DNA from: Nymphaea colorata
Taxonomy: Eukaryota > Streptophyta > Magnoliopsida > Nymphaeales > Nymphaeaceae
DNA length: 64,000 bases
Assembly (NCBI RefSeq): GCF_008831285.2
Contig: NC_045147.1
Coordinates: 3,248,001-3,312,000 of the forward strand
Reading direction: 5' to 3'
The translations under genes were made by a program, and so were the position numbers. Positions 11,168 through 21,460 of the stretch are shown here, in pieces; within the stretch, counting starts at the first letter, position 1; every line of letters begins with the position of its first letter. The notes beneath the pieces were generated by a model, which was not told the origin of the DNA, made no database searches, and saw nothing but the letters and a program-made list of their open reading frames with translations.

Positions 11168-12251
11168 TGGTTTGACAAATGATGCAGCCACATCCATCCT
11201 GCACTCATATGGCTAGTCTCCATACCGGATATACCATACTACGATGTTGTAAGCAATGGTGATTTTACCGAAGGATATCACCTCAATTTTTAAGGACTAG
11301 ACACATTAGTTACTTATTTGTAGGTCCATGTCTAAAAGTAACCCTCCTAGCCCCTAGGACACTTGCCACGATAAACCTGTAAGTAGAAAAAGTAGAAAGC
11401 TGGATTCTTTTCGTCCTTTTCTTACGATTAATTTTGTGATCTTGGATGCCTTTTTGATTCAGGAAGTTGGAAGTAAAGAGGGCACAGTTGATTTCATATT
11501 AATCTCACAGCAAGTTCAAAACAATTATGATATTAAACAAGATGGGCTTTCAGATTCCTTGCCTCTGTGTTCTCATCATATATGTCACTGCAGGCAAGCA
11601 AAATGGCTTATGATCTCCTCTTTCTGGTGCCACACTTTTGCTGCTTAATTTGGTACAAGTTTATTTCCATTAATGTCTTCATTCATTCTTTACAGAATTG
11701 ACAACATGTGCCCCATATCATGGTTGATGGAAGGCCCCCACACAGTAATTCATGATTTTGCCAAGTCCTTTTGTGAAATGAGATTTCAAGTTACTGTCCA
11801 GAACTCTTCGGATGCTGTTGCATTTATCAGACTAGTCATGTTCAATCAGGCAGAGAATGAAGTTCAGCTGAGTGATGTTGGACAGTTATCTGGTGCTAGT
11901 GAAGAGGGAGGTTGGCATGAAATATCATTGGGTAATAGTGGGAAGGTCCTGTCGGACTTACTGGCACAAAGTTCTCCATCAAGAAAACAATCCTCTAAGA
12001 GCATCTCTTCCTACGTCTGGACAGGATCAAGCTCGACTAAGGTCAAGTTGGAGCCGTTGTCCTCAGCTGTAATTCCACTTAACTTGTGCATTTTTGCTCC
12101 TGGAGTGTATGATTTATCAAACTATGAGTTGCAATGGGACATCAAACCATGCAATGATGGTAACGGTGGACTTGGAAGAGACTCATCTAAAAGGACTGCT
12201 GGGACTAGTCTTGGTCACCCTTTTTATCTGACGGCACTACAGTCTGCATAG
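5987..12251 (+). CDS. TRAPPC8: TRAPPC8/TRS85 homologue, C-terminal part (8 exons in window)
   Basis: Eight exons (5987-6169, 6244-6354, 6516-6683, 6787-6945, 9652-9957, 10273-10428, 11463-11593, 11696-12251) join in one open frame of 589 codons plus TAG. The product matches, as I recognise it, the C-terminal portion of plant TRAPPC8 (Arabidopsis At5g16280/TRS85), a subunit of the TRAPP tethering complex that acts with Rab GTPases in ER-Golgi traffic and autophagy. Diagnostic segments are LKIVGVRWTLSGSVVG, WPLWFHASMVGSISLDLS, TLRMHYSLEVLPSLDVSF, ISWLMEGPHTVIHDF and the terminal GHPFYLTALQS. The N-terminal half, with the TRS85-type domain and TPR-like helices, is not found between 1 and 5986, so it lies to the left or is missing. 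All junctions are GT-AG except one GC-AG. Confidence 0.9.
6244..6354 (+). CDS. TRAPPC8: TRAPPC8 exon b
   Basis: Acceptor ttgctgtcag, donor aaa|gtatga, phase 0, 37 codons (SLPKLVGCIH... to ...SPVK). Confidence 0.9.
6516..6683 (+). CDS. TRAPPC8: TRAPPC8 exon c
   Basis: Acceptor ctactgaag, donor aag|gtaata, phase 0, 56 codons, beginning NLKVAISNPRLIIPG. An AG five bases further in (aaag) could serve as an alternative acceptor, but position 6516 keeps the family's NLK start. Confidence 0.85.
6787..6945 (+). CDS. TRAPPC8: TRAPPC8 exon d
   Basis: Acceptor tatgtgaag, donor gag|gtttga, phase 0, 53 codons. It holds WPLWFHA and YYEMEN, both characteristic of TRAPPC8. A 2.7-kb intron follows. Confidence 0.88.
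6946..9651 (+). other. large TRAPPC8 intron
   Basis: 2706 bases, GT-AG (gtttga ... ctgtgcag). AT-rich with no recognisable gene. It holds one complete MITE (8838-9312). Other introns of this gene are 74 to about 1030 bases. Confidence 0.8.
8838..9312. mobile_element. Mutator-like MITE in TRAPPC8 intron
   Basis: A 475-bp non-coding element flanked by a perfect 9-bp direct repeat, ggtaagtag, at 8829-8837 and 9313-9321. Nine bases is the Mutator target-duplication length. The ends are degenerate inverted copies: aatgttttaaaaccca at the left, and the complement of the right end reads aatatttaaaaactca. Inside both ends are runs of gactcggct-type sequence, including three ccgag units near 9262. 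No transposase frame, so movement would need one in trans. Confidence 0.75.
9652..9957 (+). CDS. TRAPPC8: TRAPPC8 exon e
   Basis: Acceptor ctgtgcag, donor gtt|gtatgc, phase 0, 102 codons. Begins VLPSLDVSF, ends near CPGQMLPDGQKASQLF. Confidence 0.88.
10273..10428 (+). CDS. TRAPPC8: TRAPPC8 exon f
   Basis: Acceptor acttccag, donor ccg|gtaata, phase 0, 52 codons. Ser-rich, with SNSPLSDFHLYERS matching the family's less conserved loop. Confidence 0.85.
10429..11462 (+). other. TRAPPC8 intron f-g
   Basis: 1034 bases with a pyrimidine/poly-T run near 11128-11170. Nothing else recognisable. Confidence 0.75.
11463..11593 (+). CDS. TRAPPC8: TRAPPC8 exon g (GC donor)
   Basis: Acceptor ttgattcag; 43 codons plus two bases. 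It holds TVDFILISQQ and SHHICHC. The frame joins the last exon only if the donor is cag|gcaagc at 11594, a GC donor with otherwise good consensus. The intron (11594-11695, 102 bases) ends ctttacag, phase 2. Confidence 0.85.
11696..12251 (+). CDS. TRAPPC8: TRAPPC8 last exon and stop
   Basis: Acceptor tctttacag; 185 codons and a TAG at 12249-12251. It contains ISWLMEGPHTVIHDF, LSSAVIPLNLCIFAPGVYDL and the end GHPFYLTALQSA, which is the family's C-terminus, so this end of the gene is complete. Confidence 0.92.
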
Positions 12252-12560
12252 TAATTTGCTTTCCGTACCTGCTGAAGCTGGGAGTGCTCTTGGATCGGGA
12301 AGATCATCTCAGAGTGGCATTTTTGCAACTTAAGAATACCTGAAGCATGAACGGCGTCCTGTGAGCTTAGGCATCACGTGAGGCCCGAGTTCTTCCGGGT
12401 GGGGTGAAGTACTTGGTATAATCTAACCTCTGTTTCAGTCTTTTGACCTTGATTTTGGAGGTGGTCAACGGTCTTCTACATCTTTAAAATTTTTCCATTG
12501 ATTCTTTGTAATATTTGTTGTAATAATCATTCCCATGATGGGAGATGCTCTGTGGATGTA
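12252..12560 (+). other. TRAPPC8 3' untranslated region and likely polyadenylation area
   Basis: Non-coding, T-rich. taataatcat near 12522 and the surrounding ttgtaatattt repeats are plausible plant poly(A) signals; no exact site can be fixed. Confidence 0.45.
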
Positions 12561-12631
12561 AGCTTTTGCTTAAGAAATGATTAAGTTGGCATGGTCATCT
12601 TGGTTGGGGGAAGGTCATCTTTTTTGTATTA

Positions 12632-12786
12632 GGACAGCTCATCGGATCTTGTTGAACAATTTTTTAAGCCCACAGTTCTTGGGACGGCTTATTGGGTCTT
12701 TTTTATGACCAAGGCTTAAACCACAGTTCAGTTCTTGTGACAGCTTATTGGATCATGTTGATGACCAACGCTTAACCACAGTTCTT
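12632..12786. repeat. three diverged ~50-bp tandem units
   Basis: Units at 12632-12680, 12681-12736 and 12737-12786 each read g-acagctyattggrtc ... taaccacagttctt with several changes. They lie just past the TRAPPC8 3' end. Confidence 0.7.
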
Positions 12787-13207
12787 TTTTTTTTTTTTAT
12801 TTCTCATAAATTACTTGTTTTTGCGAATATTTTGTAAGTATCGGGTTTGTGGTTCTTTTCCGCTTGAAGACGCCAGGGAAAGATGCATTCAGTTAAATCT
12901 GCTGGATGGGCGAATGGATAAATTGTCGGTAAATACTGTGAATTGTTACTGCATTATAAACCATTACAAGTATTCTTGTGGTGCCTTTTTTTATCTATTA
13001 TGATAAGATTTTTAATTTTTAGCCACATAATCTCTACATCTGCAGATAATTCACCTTAGCCGATTTGAACACACACGCACATATATATAGCTTTTTAGAG
13101 TCCTTCAATATATATAGCTTTTTAGAGTCATTCGGTAATCTCATTTCAGCATCATTCAACATGATGGATGGTTAAGAGAAAAATGAGAAGAAATTTAATA
13201 TTAGTTT

Positions 13208-13228
13208 ATATATATATATATATATATA

Positions 13229-13259
<31 letters not shown>
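13208..13259. repeat. (TA)n microsatellite
   Basis: About 26 TA units with one interruption (tct). The left flank has gagaaaaatgagaagaaa, also seen next to the (TA)n run near 38100. Confidence 0.95.
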
Positions 13260-13261
<2 letters not shown>

Positions 13262-13735
13262 CTTTCAAGTATCCATTTTTTTTTAGATGGATGGAGTTCG
13301 GTAGATGGTTCGCTTACTATATATGTACCTAATCTTTTGTTATCTGCATATAAAAATTTTATTTTTTCTACCATAATTGTGATGTTATCAGAGTATTTAA
13401 AAAACATTATTAAATTTAAAAAAGTGCCTAGTTTAATTCATGTTTTTCATCAAAACACTCTTAGTATCATGTCCATGAGCTTAGATTGTAAAAAAAAACA
13501 CACTTTGATACAGATTTTTAATGGGTTTGGTTTGTTGTCTTTTATTTAAGTGGTCTGGTATCAATCATGCAATTTTAAAAAACAGTCACTAAAAATGCCA
13601 TGTAATGGAATCACTGGCAACAGTTTATAGAATAGTGGTAATCCATACTGTTTTTAGTGACAGTTTATGCTGCATTTAACCAGAACGTTTAAATATTTAA
13701 CCATCAGGTAAACAACATATTTCAATTTCTACAAA

Positions 13736-13736
13736 A

Positions 13737-13772
<36 letters not shown>
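13736..13772. repeat. (AC)n(AT)n microsatellite
   Basis: About twelve AC units run directly into six AT units. Confidence 0.9.
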
Positions 13773-14458
13773 TCCTATTTTTATGTCTCTGCATGTTTTC
13801 ACTAGATTCAACCTTATAGAAAACTATGAAACTTAAATATATTTTAAAAGTATAAAATATTGAAAAATCACTGTCTAAGCATTCTCAACTTAAAATTCGA
13901 TATGGACATCGACTTTTCACTGTTCTTTTATTCCAATTATTTCACATACTTTGAATTCATTGATATGGTTATATTTATTAAAAAGGACTTGAGGACACTG
14001 AGAAACATTAATCGGTAGCAAGGATATGACTTTCGCTCTGTGTGATGGACTGTATTTTCTTCTTGGAAAATTGCTTCTAAAGGATTTGGTACCAGCGGTA
14101 TCATTTTCTTTTTCTTCTCTATAAAGGTCCGGTTGATTGACAAGAGCGAAAAACCTATAACTCAATGAGTATCTATCTACTCATTTTCGATATGCAAGTA
14201 ATACAAAGTAGAAAGAAGAATTCACTTTCCTTGTACACATACAAGATCCTTATGCATTCTCAAATATGCATCGTCGGTGTGCCTCTTATTTTATTTAAGC
14301 TCTTTCTCCTTAATCATACTTTGTAGATAAATGAAAAATACAATGAAAGACGGACATAAGAATTAGGTTTATGTGCCAATGAAATTAACACCATTCTATA
14401 AATTCTGATGTACACATCTGATCTTCATTTTCTCTTATCCTGTAAACTTGAACATTAT

Positions 14459-14873
14459 TAGAGATATCAATATATTCGATTTGGATTGGATATCCAACTG
14501 GATCACGCTGAAAAAATTGGTTATGGAAAAAAATTTTAGTATCCGGTTATGAATTGGATCAGATTCCAATATAAGAAATGACATCCGATCAGATCCAAAC
14601 TTGGACTGGATTTACCTTTAAAGCAAACATCCAATATCAAACACCCTTACATTTCAAAAATTGGCCAGATTTGGTTCAATATTTGGTTACATTTAGATGT
14701 GAATGTAAAATAAGATACAGATCAGATTCAGATTGTGAAATCAGATTCGGATTTAGATATAACTTTTCTCCATTCATATTTGAATCCAAATTGAATACGA
14801 ACATGTGAATATCCAAAAAGGCAGATATAGCTAAGAATATATATGATTTGAATCCAATCTATTGACATCCCTT
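14459..14873. mobile_element. hAT-type MITE, copy 1 of a local family
   Basis: 415 bp flanked by a perfect 8-bp duplication, aacattat, at 14451-14458 and 14874-14881 (hAT length). Ends are tagagatatcaa and ttgacatccctt, imperfect inverted copies. The interior is built of rearranged ggattcgga/cagattcag motifs and codes for nothing. Related copies: 42159-42611, about 44375-44766, and an end fragment at 43553-43571. Confidence 0.8.
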
Positions 14874-14881
14874 AACATTAT

Positions 14882-17160
14882 GCATTGTATATAAAATTGA
14901 TATTGCAAAAAAGTTAGCTCTCCAACCTGCAACTAGCCTACTCACCATGCTGGCTGGTGTTTGGAACTCCCTAGGGACATGCGGGCAACGAATTTGTATA
15001 TCGTTTAGACATCACTCTTTTAGCGACTTTTTAAACTTCTAACTTAGGAAACAAAATGTGTTTTCCATGTTTCTAAATTATAAACCCATAAATTTGATTT
15101 GGATAAGATTTTTGTGCAGAAAGTTAACGTTGATAATTGATTGAAAGTAATTTGCTTCTTGAAGGTAGAAATGGATCAAAAAATAGTTTTGTCTAATGCA
15201 TTGGTAAAGCTAGCAGTTTCATTCAAGGGCGAAAACGCAAAGTTAGGGCCAACAATAGTGGCAGCAAATATAAGAAAACAGTTTTCCCTTCAGTATTGTG
15301 GTCATCTAATGTTATTAAGCATTGAAATTTTAAAAATATTAAAGGAAAGAGTGTGAAAAATCGAATGTTGAGATTTGGTTATTGGTATATATGAGAAGGC
15401 AGAGATCGTTAATCTTAAACCCAAATTACATATATTTCTTAAATATAATTTTACAATTCATATTCATCCATTTAGACTTGTAAAACAAATCCAAATGATG
15501 ATGAAATGACAAGATGAACCCCATATGCATAATTAGGGAACGTGAAGTACGTGTCTTTATATGAGTTAATTACTAGTCCTCCGGTTATAAAAATGTCATT
15601 TAAAACACTATTTTTAAAATAAACTTTGTACTTTCACTTTTAAACAGTAATTTAACAAGTGAAATTAGTAAACTATTAACTAAGTTGATATAACTTGCAA
15701 TCAATTCACATAGTTCTTATATTACAATCGGACATAAAAGGTTTCCAACGCAAACAACATCGGAAACTCTCTGAATCTCTCTGGAGACCATTCTATGATT
15801 AGGAAAAGAGAGAGAGAGAGCATCCAGAACTTTGTCCCAATAATGCATCAGGCAGGCAAGATTAAGCACACCACCCAACACAATACATCCGGTGGTGTGC
15901 TGTGTGTGTGTATATATATATATCGTCATCATTTTTTTGACCATTTTGTAGTAGTATTTCATGTAGTCAATGTTATGATTGAACTTAAAATGCCCAAGTC
16001 TAAAGAAAATGAAAAAGACATTTGGACATATATAAGTGAACATTGTCCAATCAATTCCCAAAAAGATTTGATGAATCTGTCAAACCAAATCTAATAAAAA
16101 TCATGTTTGAAGTGGTAAAAGTTTATATTTTTCAACCACACATCCAAAACGCAAAGAAATAAAGAGAACGCTAGGAGACTCATAACAAACTCATTTTCAG
16201 CTCATTCGACCTGAATTGGGTACTTAAGCCCAATTTTGATGCCGCTCTTATAAATCGTTTTAATAGTCGGTAGTTTTTTGTCCGCCCATAAAATCTGATC
16301 AACAACTTGAGTTTTTACAATTTCATTTTAATCATATGAGAGAGAGAGAGAAAGCGTGTGTGTGTGTGTCGGGGTGTCTAGGAGGATTTAAATCTGTCAA
16401 ACACTATATGTTACTGCTAAAAATTAAAAATCTGTTGCTTGTGAACAATTTAATTTGTACTCATCAACAAAGTGAATTTTCTCTTTTTACTTTACTCAAA
16501 GAAAATACTAAAGAAAGCATATTTCGACCTTGGAAGCGACCCAAAAGGTAAACTTAAAAATTTTCATCCATTTGTTTGCCTATTATTCATAGAGTTCGTC
16601 CATCCATATAATTGAAATTTATTTACTTGATGTTTTAAACAGTTATAAGCTTAAATACAAATTCTAAACGTGAACTTCGACATTGTTTTTAACGTAAAGT
16701 TGAAGTCCATTCGCCGTGAGAAGCAAAAAGCAAGACAGCAAGTTTATCCTGGAGGCGTTAAATAAGTGGAACAGTAACACGCCATATTTAAAAGTCAATA
16801 AATTCGGTCACGAGGTTGACGAAATAGCGGCAGTTGCGAGAAAGTATTGACTGAACAAACTATTATTTATGGATTTCATGAACAAGAACGTGATCTGCGG
16901 CATGTTTCTAATGCGATAGAGAATCTCTCTCTCTCTCTCTCTCTCTCTTGATCTAAAGTAGTCCAGAAGGACCAGAAGAGAAACTCTCCAGATGTCATTT
17001 TCAGATTTCAGTAACTTTTTATCCAGGAGCGCTCGCCACCACAAATGGCAACAACCCCACAAAAACAAGAAAATGGAAGGGAAGACACAGAAAAGGGAAA
17101 AACAGCAGAAGGAAAGCACGGAATCACCTGAAGCGGCCGACGGCAGAGAAGCCGTAAACT
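14882..17160. other. intergenic, nothing recognised
   Basis: AT-rich with short (GT)n(TA)n near 15900, (GA)n near 16340 and a (CT)n run at 16924-16948. The GC-richer last 150 bases are the 3' flank of CXE1. No gene or RNA seen. Confidence 0.55.
16924..16948. repeat. (CT)n microsatellite
   Basis: About twelve CT units in the 3' flank of the CXE1 gene. Confidence 0.85.
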
Positions 17161-18126
17161 CTAGATGCGGCATATTGCAGCAGCAGCAGGAGCGTTAATG
17201 AAGGAGGAAAGGCGATTGAGGATGTCGTCGGCGTTGGAGCACTTGGGGTCCATCAGGTGGAAGACGTGGCCCTCGTCCTTGTGCTCCACCACCTCGGCAG
17301 CGCCGCCCCACCCGCTTCCCTTCAGCACCTCGACGTACCACCTCCCCCTTCCGATCAGAAAATCCTTCTCCGCAAGAAACACCAACACCCTCCCGCAGCC
17401 GAGATGCGATATCTCCGGCCCGCCTGCTGCCACCACGTTCACGAGAGGGTCGTCGGTGCCGGGAGTGGTGGGGTAAACAAGCTCCCACAGGGGGTCGCGG
17501 CCCGGATTCTTTCCGAAGAAGTAGGGATGGATCAAAGCCAGCCCCGATATCTGCACCTTTAGATTTTCCTCGCCGGAGGGCGGTTCGAACGGAGCGGCGC
17601 CGCCGGCAGCCATGGCTAGGCTGTGGGAGATGGTGGCACCGGCGCTGTCCCCGGCCAGAACGATCCGGCCAAGGTCACCGTGATCCCTCAGCCACGGCTC
17701 CTCTGCGCCTTGGCGAGCCACCCACTGGAGGGCTGCCCAGGAGTCTAGGTAGCAGGCGGGGACGGGACACTCCGGTGCGAGGCGGTACTCCACGGAGACG
17801 ATTAGGGCCCGGGACACGGAGGCGAGGGAGTTGCAGAAGGAGTGGTAGATGGAGGAGAGGGCGGAGCCGACGCAGAAGGCGCCCCCGTGGACGTATAAGA
17901 CGATGGGGAGCCTATCCTCCCCCTTGTCGGCGAGAGGCGGGAGGAAAAGGCGGACGGAGACGCCGGTTTCCGGCGAGACGATGGCGTCTTTAGACGAGAC
18001 GCCCGTGCCGGCATCGACGCCCGGCGGGACGCGGTCGACGGGCATTAGCCTCTCGGCGCGGCCGTCCTTGTAGACGCGAATCAGCGGCGGAAACTCCGCG
18101 GCGACCTCTGCAGACCGCGGATCCAT
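17161..18126 (-). CDS. CXE1, plant carboxylesterase (alpha/beta-hydrolase)
   Basis: 321 residues, intronless, of the plant CXE family (hormone-sensitive-lipase type, close to CXE12/13 and 2-hydroxyisoflavanone dehydratase). The family hydrolyses or rearranges small esters in the cytosol. The start is the ATG at 18126 (MDPRSAEV); the open frame further upstream has only a GTG. Motifs: RVYKDGRAER 17-26; oxyanion loop HGGA 80-83, where most members have HGGG; YRLAPE 114-119; nucleophile elbow GDSAG with Ser161; Asp255 in AEKD; His287 in EGHVFH. The triad is complete. The C-terminus (APAAAAICRI) runs past the usual FI- end. Product and substrate are unknown. GC-rich, alone at the left end of the array. 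Confidence 0.93.
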   Translation of the reverse strand: MDPRSAEVAAEFPPLIRVYKDGRAERLMPVDRVPPGVDAGTGVSSKDAIVSPETGVSVRLFLPPLADKGEDRLPIVLYVHGGAFCVGSALSSIYHSFCNSLASVSRALIVSVEYRLAPECPVPACYLDSWAALQWVARQGAEEPWLRDHGDLGRIVLAGDSAGATISHSLAMAAGGAAPFEPPSGEENLKVQISGLALIHPYFFGKNPGRDPLWELVYPTTPGTDDPLVNVVAAGGPEISHLGCGRVLVFLAEKDFLIGRGRWYVEVLKGSGWGGAAEVVEHKDEGHVFHLMDPKCSNADDILNRLSSFINAPAAAAICRI

Positions 18127-19430
18127 CTCCTCAGCTCCGATTCGTTTCTTGTTGCACACAAAGCCTCAAACACAGAGCCAAGAGAATGGAGTGGGTGGTG
18201 AATGGTGATGGTCTTTAGCACGTAACTTGGGAGGTTGGTCCATATATTATTGTGGCATGGATTCTACAAACTTATATGGATCCATGCGGGTCGGATTTAT
18301 GACACGGATCCGAACCAGGTAGCACTTGCCCTCTTGCCTTGATGCCAATCGAATGGCCAGATCAGATGCATTTTGAGGCAATTCGTTTATCATGATCACA
18401 AATAGTTGACTAGTCTCAAAAAGATGACAAGAGACAGAAGAAAATATTAATTAATCAGACCTAGTTTGGGTTGGGTTGAGCTTGGTTGAGTTGGGCTTGG
18501 GCCCGAGTTTCAGATGTCGGGTCAACCAAAGTTCGGTTTCTTATCGGGTCGGGCTGGCCCGATGCCCAAACTTACTCTGACTTCAAGCCCCAATACAATT
18601 TATAATTTTAAGAAGAATTGAGAGGCCTTCGAATCTCTTCTCTTCGAAGTGGTAGTGGTAGACCCGATGCCCAAACTTAGTTTGACCTCAACCCCCAATA
18701 CAATTTATAATCGAATGTCTTCTCTTCAAAGTGGTAGTGGTAGACCCCATGCCCAAACTTAGTTTGACCTCAAGCCCCAATACAATTTATAATTTTAAGA
18801 AGAATTGAGAGGCCTTCCAATCTCTTCTCTTGTGGTAGATTGATAAACTTCTCTGCTCACTAGGGTGAACTCAAGAAACAGCTTTCACAGCTTTTCCTCT
18901 CACCTGATCCCAACACCACGTGTTATGCAGTTGCTGAGTTGGAATCTGAAACTTCTTTTTTGGATTGAGATCTCTCACTACATCTTTACTTTCGTATAGG
19001 TATTTGATGAGTACAGTCGACCTTATTAAATGAAATCTTATCATCAGCTCTTGTGCGACGTGTAGGCACATTGTGTGAGCTTGTCAGGCCAAGCAAGAAC
19101 TGGTAGGGTCGGGACTTCTATTTTTTTGCTGCGTGGCATGGTCCATGAGTGTGGTTAATTAAAACATCTCTCAAATAATTGTTGTAAATGTCTGGTTGGA
19201 TACCAATTGATTTGGTTGAATCCAATGAAATGGAGCTGACGGCAGTATGATTTTCATTTGCATTGGACTCTAAGTTACTTTTCAGGCAGGTTGCTTTGAT
19301 GGCATACCATACCTGGTTTGCCTGAAAGGCCTGCAAAAACTACATGATGTCCATTTGAATCCCTTTGATGCAATTTGCACTTTACTGGCTCACATACATT
19401 TGATCGAGTTTTGTTCGTAATGTTGCATAC
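18127..19430. other. CXE1 upstream region and repeats
   Basis: On the minus strand an AT-rich aataatatatgg string near 18243-18254 is a possible TATA region about 115 bases before the ATG. Further out are a gttgggttgagcttgg-rich stretch (18470-18510) and a three-copy tandem repeat. No gene. Confidence 0.4.
18558..18840. repeat. three-copy tandem repeat, ~105-bp unit
   Basis: Units start cccgatgcccaaactta at 18558, 18663 and 18746. The middle unit has lost about 25 bases present in the other two (ttaagaagaattgagaggcc). Confidence 0.85.
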
Positions 19431-19431
19431 A

Positions 19432-20010
19432 TAACGAGTGTCTACCGGATGTGGACCTTACTACTAATATGTATATTTACTTTCATGTTCAAACTTTACA
19501 TATGTATATGGGTGAGATAACAAATAGATATGAAATAACAAATAAGTATGAGATAATGTTTATGAGATAACAAAAGTTTCATGAAATAATGAGATAACAC
19601 TAAACATAAGTATCAGATAACAAAAGATTATGAGATAATGAGATAACAGATGAATGTATGATATAACACTAAACATAAATATGAGATAAAGTTAATAAAA
19701 TAACAAAATATCTATAAGATAATGAGATAACGGTGGATGTATGACATAACACTAAAAGTAAATATAAGATAATGCTTATGAGATAATAAAATACTTATGA
19801 GGTAACAAGATAACCCTATGGGTGGGATAAAAAAACAAAAACATATTTTTTATTGTTTAAAAGGATATATTGGTCACAACAATATGTTGATGCAGACTAA
19901 CAAAATTTAACATTGTCAAATTCTCAAATCTTTTTTTTGCAATTTCCTCATGGACATTTCTTTCTCCATATTAAAAATAGTGCATGAAATTTTATACATG
20001 GAGACCGACC
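19432..20010 (+). repeat. dispersed repeat with degenerate ATGAGATAA array, plus copy
   Basis: A leader (acgagtgtctaccgg...) is followed at 19510-19815 by dozens of imperfect tatgagataaca units, then a tail ending near gtgcatgaaattttatac. A diverged copy of the same layout lies in the opposite orientation at 55375-56000. No coding capacity; class unknown. Confidence 0.75.
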
Positions 20011-20926
20011 GTGTATATAACGAACTTCGAAGATACAACAATAAGGTGAAGTTATGCGCTCACATTGGGAAGCCACATGGTCGTCCCTTTTGCATGGTAT
20101 GCTCTTACAGCAGCTCCGATAATAAAAAGCAGTTAACTAGAGATTTATTATCAAAATTAACAACAAAATGATTCCTTGATTTGTGTATTATCTCACTATT
20201 TGCTTAGATCCATCTGATATTATTGTCATGATTTTTGCTAGGCATCATAATCTCTATTCTTATCAAAATCATCAATATCGGTGTCTCCATCTATGTTGTA
20301 AGTTGTTTCCTAGATTGTTGTTTTGAGAACGTTGACCTCACGGCATTGTTGTTGAATTGTAAATTGAAGTTTGAAAAAATGTACGGCTGACGCTTTCTCT
20401 TCCAGCCTCAAACCATTCTTGCTTTCCCACTCTTTTCATATTTGATGAATTTTAAGTTCTTTCTATGTATTCTTTACAACTTTTAAAATTTTGAAGGTTT
20501 TCTTGCATCTCTAAAAAATTTCAGGGTTTTGTAGCAATTCTTGCGATTTCTTTTCATTTGTTGCTGATTTTAATTATTTTCTTAATTTTTATTTTGAAAA
20601 AAAATGCTTCAATGATTCCAATGGGCAAGAGTTGGAATACATTTGACTCAGCAGATTGACGCCATCCTTATGATTTAATTCCAAATCAAATTTTGATACT
20701 ATAAGGATACACAAAAACACTTAGTTTCGTCTCAATATCTGACCCATTGGCTTGATAAATGAATGCATACCACCACACATTGTGTTGTTCACATGATTTC
20801 ACACACACACACATATATATATAATACAAAAGTAAGTTTTTTTTTTAGCCATCCATATGCTTTACATCGATCACTTTAGTTAAAGTGGTTGGTTGAGTGA
20901 TTCTAGATAAAGAGTCATCATTTACT

Positions 20927-20931
<5 letters not shown>
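20011..20931. other. intergenic, nothing recognised
   Basis: AT-rich. The frame at 19950-20171 (73 codons) overlaps the repeat and has no recognisable domain. Confidence 0.5.

Positions 20932-21001
<70 letters not shown>
20932..21001. repeat. (TA)n microsatellite, 70 bp
   Basis: Uninterrupted TA for about 35 units, the longest in the window. Confidence 0.95.
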
Positions 21002-21006
<5 letters not shown>

Positions 21007-21144
21007 TTATTGAATCATGACTTTGACATTCATTTGTGAAAAAGACACTTGATCCCAGCAGAGATGCTGTCTTTCTTTATAATTTTATTCTTTTTCCCCA
21101 CTTCCTTTCTTCTGAATTTTGCATTCCCTCCCTCCATCGACTCC

Positions 21145-21460
21145 CTCCCACCTGTGCTAAACCAGTCACCGCCGGCCGCATCACCCGACGTTGGTGGCCT
21201 TGCCAATCCCCGGCAGGCCTAGCACAAGAGGATGCTGCCGGCTGCGTCGCTGGTTGAGCACAAGTAAGAGTGAGGAGGAGATGGGTGGAATAATCTACCC
21301 ATCTCTGCCGCCACTATCCAGTGCTTTGTCGGCAGGTCTGTCAGGGCTCCGCCGAGTCCCAGCGGGCCCACTGGTGAGGCGCCAGGCAGTGGCAGCGAAG
21401 ATGGGAGGATTATTTCACCCATCTTTTGTCAAAACAAATGGAGGAAGAAATATTTAGAAA
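21145..21460. other. GC-rich island with two hairpins
   Basis: About 300 GC-rich bases inside AT-rich DNA. It holds two similar dyads: gagatgggt...acccatctc near 21279-21307, and agatggg...cccatct near 21399-21424. Short frames on both strands are not recognisable. It could be a captured gene fragment or a transposon interior. Confidence 0.4.

Larger units (their letters stand above)
12787..14450. other. intergenic, microsatellites only
   Basis: AT-rich. Contains the (TA)n run at 13208-13259 and an (AC)n(AT)n run at 13736-13772. No gene seen. Confidence 0.6.

Noticed and set aside
18127..18159. Eleven-residue N-terminal extension of CXE1
   Set aside because: The first codon would be GTG (plus strand cac at 18157-18159). 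The family-typical MDP start at 18126 is a true ATG. The CXE4 extension to 37636 likewise begins at TTG.
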